From contig JACKBV010000030.1 of NCBI GenBank assembly GCA_020634315.1, positions 1 to 51,132 of the forward strand: a stretch of DNA of 51,132 nucleotides, given 5' to 3'. Made by a program: the position numbers and the translations under genes. Below the pieces are notes generated by a model. That model did not search any database, was not told the DNA's origin, and saw only the letters and a list, made by a program, of their open reading frames with translations. Of the stretch, positions 46,333 through 51,132 are shown in pieces. Numbering within the stretch: the first letter of the stretch is position 1; every line of letters starts with the position of its first letter. This DNA is from Ardenticatenaceae bacterium. Lineage in GTDB: Bacteria > Chloroflexota > Anaerolineae > Promineifilales > Promineifilaceae.

Positions 46333-47211
46333 TCATTCATCCAATTCCAACAAAATCAACTGCAAATCGTCAGCACTGAAATGATATTGATTGTGGCAGT
46401 AATGGCAATCAACCTCTGCCTGCCCCTCAGTTTGCAACAGATGCTCAATTTCTTCCTGACCAAGGGTGATGAGCGCGTGCCGCGTCCGCTCCCAACTGCA
46501 ATCGCACTGGAAGGATAACGGCCGTTTCTCCAATATCTCAAATTCAATCCCGGCAAAAATTTGCGCCAACAAATCTTCCGGCGTTTGACCACTGTGCAGC
46601 AGCTCAGCCACAGGCGGCATTTCTTCCACACGATCCGTCAACTGGCGCACCATCTCTATTTCATAGGGTGGCAGCGCTTGCAGCAGCAGCCCACCGGCAG
46701 CCGTCACCTGCCCCTGTTCGTCCAAACGCAGTCCAATCTGCACCGCCGACGGAATTTGCTCTGATTGGTTCAAGTAAAAGTTCAATTCCCGGCCAATGTC
46801 ACCGTTTTCCAACGGCACAACGCCTTCATACAAATCTTTCAGGCGCAAATCTTTGATGACAACCATCGCGCCCAAATCGCCAATGGCCGCGGCCGTATCC
46901 GCTTCGCCCAACTTGAATGGCAAATCGACATCGGGATTTTGCACGTAGCCGCGCACACGGCCGTAACTATCTCCCTCGACAACCAGCTTGCCAATTGGCC
47001 CATTCCCTTCAAACTTAATGGCAACGCGCTGTTGCACTTTCAACAATGCGCCGAGCAGCACACCGGCAATCAAGCCTTCACCGAGAACGGCCGTTGCCGT
47101 CGGCTGCGTCTCATGCCGTTGCGCGGCTTCATTCACCAAATTTGTCGTCCAACAGGCAAAACCACGCACGCCTGCATCCTTCGCTATTACTCTGACGAGA
47201 TAATCTTCCAC
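46333..47211 (-). CDS. hslO: Hsp33 redox-regulated chaperone
   Basis: A 292-residue Hsp33. The N-terminal substrate-binding core has IAKDAGVRGFACWTTNLVNEA, and the C-terminal redox switch has CDCSW (CxC) and CHYCHNQYHF (CxxC) for zinc. On oxidation the cysteines release zinc and the chaperone unfolds its linker to hold damaged proteins. The start is GTG 47211 with GAGG upstream. It is divergent from lon, a sensible pairing for protein quality control. A TATACT (complement of 47251-47256) may be the -10. Confidence 0.95.
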   Translation of the reverse strand: MEDYLVRVIAKDAGVRGFACWTTNLVNEAAQRHETQPTATAVLGEGLIAGVLLGALLKVQQRVAIKFEGNGPIGKLVVEGDSYGRVRGYVQNPDVDLPFKLGEADTAAAIGDLGAMVVIKDLRLKDLYEGVVPLENGDIGRELNFYLNQSEQIPSAVQIGLRLDEQGQVTAAGGLLLQALPPYEIEMVRQLTDRVEEMPPVAELLHSGQTPEDLLAQIFAGIEFEILEKRPLSFQCDCSWERTRHALITLGQEEIEHLLQTEGQAEVDCHYCHNQYHFSADDLQLILLELDE

Positions 47212-47263
47212 TGCTACACCTCAAACAGTTAAATCTTTTCTGCGGACAAAAGTATACTGCACA

Positions 47264-47280
47264 AATGTAAACGTCACATT
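47264..47280. promoter_or_regulatory. Possible operator in hslO-lon intergenic region
   Basis: AATGT (47264-47268) and ACATT (47276-47280) flank a central AAACGTC, giving a 17-base imperfect palindrome. It lies about 10 bases upstream of the likely hslO -10. The 230-base gap shows no CIRCE-like or HAIR-like element. Confidence 0.3.
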
Positions 47281-47441
47281 GGCAAGCTTCGCCAGACCTG
47301 CATCACATCCCTGCCGCTTACGTAGTTCTGATGCAAAACTATCGTGATGTTAACAATCTTCTGTACAATACTATTGACCTATTGAACCTGGGCAACAAGC
47401 CCCGCATACTAAATTGTAGCGGTAGCAATATTGAGGTAGTA

Positions 47442-49895
47442 ATGATACAAAAACACATTCCGGTAATTCCACTACGTGGCGGCGTTGTCTTTCCAGGCAT
47501 CACCACCACCATTTCTATCGGCCGTCGCCGTTCCCTGGCTGCTGCCCAGGCAGCGTTGGAACAAGGCGGCGACCTGCTCATTCTCGTGCAATACAATGCT
47601 GAGCTAGAAGAACCCGACACAGAAGACCTGGTGCCCGTTGGCATTCGTGCCACCGTGCGTGACGTTTTGCGTGCGCCACATGTCGGCGTACAAATGCTTG
47701 TAGACCTACATCGCCGCGTCCAATTCACGCGCCTCGAAGACAGTGACCCATACCTGACAGGTTCCTACACCGAACTGCTTGAAAAAACAGACGACAACCC
47801 GCCGCTGCTCATGGCTGAGGCGATTGCCTACCTGGAGCAATACGCCGAAGCATTAGGAGAAGCCAACCAACAAGTCATCGCCAACACGCGCAACAAAGAC
47901 ACGGCCGGACAACTGGCTGACTACGTCTCCGGGCTGCTTAACCTGCCTTTCGAGATGGAGGTAGAGCTGCTGCAAAATCTACATGGCGTTAATCGCCTGG
48001 AAAAAGTGCTCGGTTATCTCAAAAAAGAGCTGCGCATTGCTGAAATTCGCAGCAAAATCCAGGAAGATGCACGCGCCGGGGCAGACAAAATGCAGCGCGA
48101 TTTCATGCTGCGCGAACAAATGAAGGTCATCCGCAAAGAGTTAGGCGAAGAGGGCGAAGACCTGGTTGAAACGCTGCGCAAAAAAATCGTTGAGTCTGGC
48201 ATGCCCCCTGAAGTGCAAGAACGGGCAGAGGGCGAATTAAAACGGCTGGAATACCAGGGGCCACAATCTGCCGAGGCCAGCGTCATCCGTACCTACCTGG
48301 AATGGATGACCGAACTGCCCTGGAACGCAATGACCGAGGACAATCTAGACATCCATCATGTACGCGAAGTCCTCGACGAAGACCATCATGGCCTGGAAGA
48401 TGTCAAAGATCGCATTGTCGAATATGTAGCGGTGCGCAAACTGGCGGGCAATAAGATGAAAGGAGCCATTATCAACCTCAATGGCCCGCCCGGCGTTGGC
48501 AAAACCTCTATTGCCACGTCTGTTGCCCGCGCCATTGGCCGCAAAGTGGTGCGCATCAGCCTGGGCGGCGTGCGCGACGAGGCGGAAATTCGCGGCCATC
48601 GTCGCACGTATATCGGTGCCATTCCGGGGCGTTTGATTCGCGCCCTGCGAGATGCAGGCACGCGCAATCCGGTCATCGTTCTTGATGAAATTGACAAAGT
48701 GGGCGCGGATTGGCGCGGTGATCCCGCTTCGGCACTGCTAGAAGTGCTCGACCCGGAACAAAATCACAGCTTCACCGACCATTATCTGGAAGCGCCTTTC
48801 GATTTAAGTCAGGTGATCTTTATCACCACATCTAACCAGCTCAGCACGATTCCTGCACCGCTGCTAGACCGCATGGAAACCATTACCATGCCCGGTTACA
48901 TTGAGGATGACAAGCTGGCTATCGCCACAAACTTCCTGCTGAAAAAGCAGTTGGAAGGGCACGGCATTGGCGACCTTGAAGCAACCATTGAAAAAGAGGC
49001 ATTGATAACTATTATTCGCCATTACACGCGCGAGGCAGGTGTGCGCCAGTTAGAACGCAATATCGGTTCGGTGGTGCGCAAACTGGCGGTGAAAGTGGCT
49101 GGTGGCACAGCGGGACCGTTTACGGTAACGGCCGTTGACCTGGCTGAATTCCTCGGTCCCGAAAAGTTCACCTATGGCACGGCCGAAGAGCAAGATGAGA
49201 TCGGCGTCGTCACCGGGTTGGCGGTGAGCAGCTTTGGCGGCAACATTTTGCCGATTGAGGTGAGTTTGAGCGAGGGAAACGGCCGTATCACCCTCACCGG
49301 TTCATTAGGTGACGTGATGCGCGAATCGGCACAAGCCGCACTGACCTATGCCCGCGCCAATGCCCGCGCCTTAGGGCTGCCGCCGACCCTGTTCGACAAA
49401 GTAAACATCCACATTCACGTCCCCGATGGCGCTACCCCCAAAGATGGGCCAAGTGCCGGCATCAGCATGGCAACGGCCGTTATTTCCGCCTTCACGCAAC
49501 GCCCGGTGCGCAAAGATGTCGCCATGACCGGCGAAGTGACGCTGCGCGGTAAAGTGCTGGCAATTGGTGGCCTCAAAGAAAAGACCATTGCCGCCCATCG
49601 CGCCGGTATCACCACCGTGCTGCTGCCAAAGGATAACGCCAAGGACATTCCCGAACTGCCGGATCGCATTCGCGCCGACCTGACCCTGATCCCGGTGCAA
49701 TCATTGGACGAGGTGTTGAAAGTGGCCTTGCTGCCCGGTGATAGTCATCCTTTTACTGTGGAAGGGGATGCAGAACCGGAAAAGTCGGCACCGCTGCCAC
49801 CAGTGACCAATGGCGGGGCGGAACGGCCGATCCGCGCCAATCCCCACCCCACCGCCTTCAACCGCATTCCCAGAGTGCAGGAACGCCGACCTTAA
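47442..49895 (+). CDS. lon: ATP-dependent Lon protease
   Basis: An 817-residue LonA. The N-terminal LAN domain starts HIPVIPLRGGVVFPG. The AAA+ module has Walker A GPPGVGKTSIA, Walker B VIVLDEIDKVG and sensor residues. The serine protease domain carries the Ser in DGPSAGISM and the Lys in GGLKEKTIAAHRAG. ATG 47442 is supported by GAGG (47433-47436); the frame opens 37 codons earlier, but that stretch is unlike Lon. The about 45-residue C-terminal tail (after LLPGDSHPF) is longer than usual and Pro-rich. A weak promoter TTGAAC-N17-CATACT lies at 47382-47410. Confidence 0.96.
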   Translation: MIQKHIPVIPLRGGVVFPGITTTISIGRRRSLAAAQAALEQGGDLLILVQYNAELEEPDTEDLVPVGIRATVRDVLRAPHVGVQMLVDLHRRVQFTRLEDSDPYLTGSYTELLEKTDDNPPLLMAEAIAYLEQYAEALGEANQQVIANTRNKDTAGQLADYVSGLLNLPFEMEVELLQNLHGVNRLEKVLGYLKKELRIAEIRSKIQEDARAGADKMQRDFMLREQMKVIRKELGEEGEDLVETLRKKIVESGMPPEVQERAEGELKRLEYQGPQSAEASVIRTYLEWMTELPWNAMTEDNLDIHHVREVLDEDHHGLEDVKDRIVEYVAVRKLAGNKMKGAIINLNGPPGVGKTSIATSVARAIGRKVVRISLGGVRDEAEIRGHRRTYIGAIPGRLIRALRDAGTRNPVIVLDEIDKVGADWRGDPASALLEVLDPEQNHSFTDHYLEAPFDLSQVIFITTSNQLSTIPAPLLDRMETITMPGYIEDDKLAIATNFLLKKQLEGHGIGDLEATIEKEALITIIRHYTREAGVRQLERNIGSVVRKLAVKVAGGTAGPFTVTAVDLAEFLGPEKFTYGTAEEQDEIGVVTGLAVSSFGGNILPIEVSLSEGNGRITLTGSLGDVMRESAQAALTYARANARALGLPPTLFDKVNIHIHVPDGATPKDGPSAGISMATAVISAFTQRPVRKDVAMTGEVTLRGKVLAIGGLKEKTIAAHRAGITTVLLPKDNAKDIPELPDRIRADLTLIPVQSLDEVLKVALLPGDSHPFTVEGDAEPEKSAPLPPVTNGGAERPIRANPHPTAFNRIPRVQERRP

Positions 49896-49921
49896 CCATT
49901 CACCAGTAACGCTGTCTGGAA

Positions 49922-49968
49922 AGAGATTGGAGATTAGAGAGTTACAACCCCCCTAATCTCCAATCTCT
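49922..49968. repeat. Long perfect hairpin (16-bp arms) after lon
   Basis: Arms 49922-49937 and 49953-49968 are perfect complements (core GATTGGAGATTAG) with a 15-base loop. No T-run follows. It lies between convergent lon and the UDG-family gene, in the same class of size as 29824-29873. Confidence 0.6.
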
Positions 49969-50023
49969 GGTAAACCCTCAAAATCAATCCCCAAATCGCA
50001 AAAAGGCACAACCGAACAGCAAA

Positions 50024-50722
50024 TCACAATTCCCAGGCGAGACGCACAGTCTCTAGCAAGCTCACAGCCTGGTCAAGCAGCGCCTTATTCGCCGGTTTGT
50101 TGGGCCAAAGGCTGGCCCCGGAAGGATGCGGCAAGGGAACGACGAGACGTCCAGATAGAGATGGCGAAATGAGGGATGCGAACGAATCAGAGTGGAGGAG
50201 TTGACCGTCATGAAAGTTGAAGTTGACGGGGTTGCTCAGGACATCGGGAGGAAAGTAAACGGCCGTTCCAATCACCTCCCGCAATTTCGCCTGCGCCGGA
50301 TAAAGCAGTTTAATTGCCAACCCGCCCACCAAAATGATGAGGCGTGGGTCAATGAGGGCGATTTCCCGCTCTAAAAAAGGGCGACAAAGCGCCTGCTCCG
50401 CTTTGCTGGGCACACGATCCCCTTTGCCGCTTTTGTCTTTGCCCGGATAACATTTGGTAACGGCCGTCATCGTGTGTCGAGCACGAAAATCATCTTCGGC
50501 CCAACCCGCTTCGCCCAACCATTTGAACAGACGCGTACCGCTGGTGGCATTAAACGGCCGTCCCGCTGTCACCTCCGTAACCCCTGGCGCTTGCCCAATC
50601 AACAAAACCCGCCGCTCACGGCCACTGCTGAAAACGGCTCCTGGTGTAATCGCATGCCCCGCCTGCAAACAGCGACGACAAGCACGCATGTCTATGTGCA
50701 ATTGCGTGAAAGAATCAGTCAT
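50024..50722 (-). CDS. Uracil-DNA glycosylase family protein
   Basis: A 232-residue UDG-superfamily protein. Motif A is LIGQAPGVTEVTAGRPFNATSG and motif B is PLPHPSGAS. Four cysteines (ACRRC near the N-terminus, TKCYPG and ALCRPF) match the 4Fe-4S ligand set of family-4/5-type enzymes. It would remove uracil or another damaged base from DNA, although the family also includes members with changed specificity. The start at 50722 is supported by its ATGA overlap with the upstream gene's stop. It stands with PolA and PolX in a repair-rich window. Confidence 0.9.
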   Translation of the reverse strand: MTDSFTQLHIDMRACRRCLQAGHAITPGAVFSSGRERRVLLIGQAPGVTEVTAGRPFNATSGTRLFKWLGEAGWAEDDFRARHTMTAVTKCYPGKDKSGKGDRVPSKAEQALCRPFLEREIALIDPRLIILVGGLAIKLLYPAQAKLREVIGTAVYFPPDVLSNPVNFNFHDGQLLHSDSFASLISPSLSGRLVVPLPHPSGASLWPNKPANKALLDQAVSLLETVRLAWEL

Positions 50723-51132
50723 GAAGAGACTGTAGCGCAGCACGCAGTCGAAGACAAACGCAATGAAAAATCGACAATGATCGGCACATGGTCAGACCCC
50801 ACACCGGGGCCAGTAGCAAAGTGATGCACGAGAATATCTGCCGAAACCAAGGCATGGTCGATGGGAATGCCGAGGGGACCAAAGGCGGCAGGCCATGTCG
50901 CCTGTACGCCAAACCCGATACGGCCGTTACGCAACTCCGTCTGCGCCAAAAAATCTGTCAGATGGGGCGACCACGGCGTAATATTCAAATCGCCCAACAG
51001 CAAGACCGGCGTCGTTTGCGCCGTCACATACGCGGCCAGGCGATCAAGTTGCCGATTGCGCAGCGCCGCTTTATACGGCGCAACCGGTGAATTAGGGTGC
51101 GCCCCAATCACGGTGAGAGGCTGTCCGTCAAT
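50719..51132 (-). CDS. Endonuclease/exonuclease/phosphatase family protein, 5' end cut off
   Basis: The last 137 residues of an EEP-family protein; the N-terminus is beyond the right edge. The visible catalytic motifs are LLLGDLNITPWSP (metal-binding Asp and Asn), IDHALVS and GVGSDHVPIIVDF (final His). The first half of the EEP fold (with the Glu) must lie outside the window. It overlaps the UDG gene by 4 bases and is translated before it, so they form one transcript. It could be a phosphodiesterase or a DNA-repair nuclease; the residues seen do not decide. Confidence 0.85.
   Translation of the reverse strand: MDGQPLTVIGAHPNSPVAPYKAALRNRQLDRLAAYVTAQTTPVLLLGDLNITPWSPHLTDFLAQTELRNGRIGFGVQATWPAAFGPLGIPIDHALVSADILVHHFATGPGVGSDHVPIIVDFSLRLSSTACCATVSS

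Larger units (their letters stand above)
1..51132. repeat. Dispersed highly iterated palindrome ACGGCCGT
   Basis: The octamer ACGGCCGT, often extended to AACGGCCGTT or GAAACGGCCGTTTC, recurs throughout in genes of both strands and in intergenic sequence. Examples lie near 129, 700, 1197, 4196, 5717, 10498, 12311, 16502, 24383, 31616, 42252, 45507, 49128 and 50920. A by-eye scan gave about 69 copies. It encodes Thr-Ala-Val, Asn-Gly-Arg or Arg-Pro-Leu/Phe depending on frame, so protein constraint does not explain it. See the findings. Confidence 0.85.

Noticed and set aside
1..51132. tRNA, rRNA or other common RNA genes
   Set aside because: No TPsiC-like GTTCGAATC or other conserved RNA core was found on reading both strands.

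Overview
The window looks like one chromosomal segment from a member of the Chloroflexota (an Anaerolineae/Ardenticatenia-type lineage is my best guess). This rests on gene content and style, not on a marker search. Secreted proteins include one ending in the hydrophobic FLPVILQP tail that is common in that phylum. There is a complete SUF iron-sulfur system under a SufR-type repressor, PHA-type phasin and regulator proteins, and Thr/Pro-rich linkers. No rRNA, tRNA, CRISPR array, intact insertion sequence or prophage was recognised, and no gene-free stretch exceeds 300 bases. The window reads as a core chromosomal region with some unusual proteins.

Layout. 1-1493 (-): subtilisin-like secreted protease, C-terminus cut by the window edge. 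1554-5716 (+): three glycosyltransferases and a sulfotransferase, probably for a sulfated surface glycan. 5776-13849: the SUF region, with sufT-like and sufR reading left, and sufC-sufB-sufD, a thiosulfate sulfurtransferase, sufS, sufU and a Rieske ferredoxin reading right. Near-consensus divergent promoters lie between sufR and sufC. 14051-17018 (+): a DNA gyrase/topoisomerase A subunit and a cold-shock-domain protein. 17090-19645 (-): a cell-envelope trio (membrane PH-like protein, LysM protein, lytic transglycosylase/M23 fusion). 19735-23608 (-): a peptide-type ABC importer (two permeases plus a binding protein) with no ATPase genes beside it. 23840-28515 (+): PolX, a cNMP-binding/PP2C phosphatase, an SH3-like membrane protein and adenosine deaminase. 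28601-33974 (-): a DUF1997 protein, a PhaR-phasin fusion, a 14-repeat kelch secreted protein and a phasin. 34198-36146 (+): a small winged-helix protein, a membrane protein of unknown function and pyroglutamyl peptidase. 36152-45269 (-): fasciclin lipoprotein, two PlsC-like acyltransferases, DNA polymerase I, a pseudo-receiver/degenerate-transposase fusion and a secreted nuclease. 45376-51132: 3-hydroxyacyl-CoA dehydrogenase, Hsp33, Lon, a uracil-DNA glycosylase-family protein and a partial endonuclease/exonuclease/phosphatase protein.

Main discoveries. (1) The family-5 substrate-binding protein at 21884-23608 appears circularly permuted: the segment that normally opens the mature protein sits at its C-terminus. 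(2) The gene at 41579-42745 joins a receiver-like domain without its phospho-acceptor Asp, a roadblock-like middle and an IS200-type Y1 transposase fold whose HUH and Tyr positions look dead, which suggests a domesticated transposase. (3) The palindrome ACGGCCGT occurs about 69 times by eye (about 0.8 expected in random sequence), a HIP1-like iterated palindrome, and it even builds a terminator at 5717-5747. (4) Several promoters carry embedded dyads (gyrA, phasin, M23 gene), and four genes have TATAAT 6-7 bases before the start codon, suggesting leaderless mRNAs. (5) A possible attenuator lies between sufD and the sulfurtransferase gene.

All calls are from reading the sequence. No database search, folding or alignment program was run.
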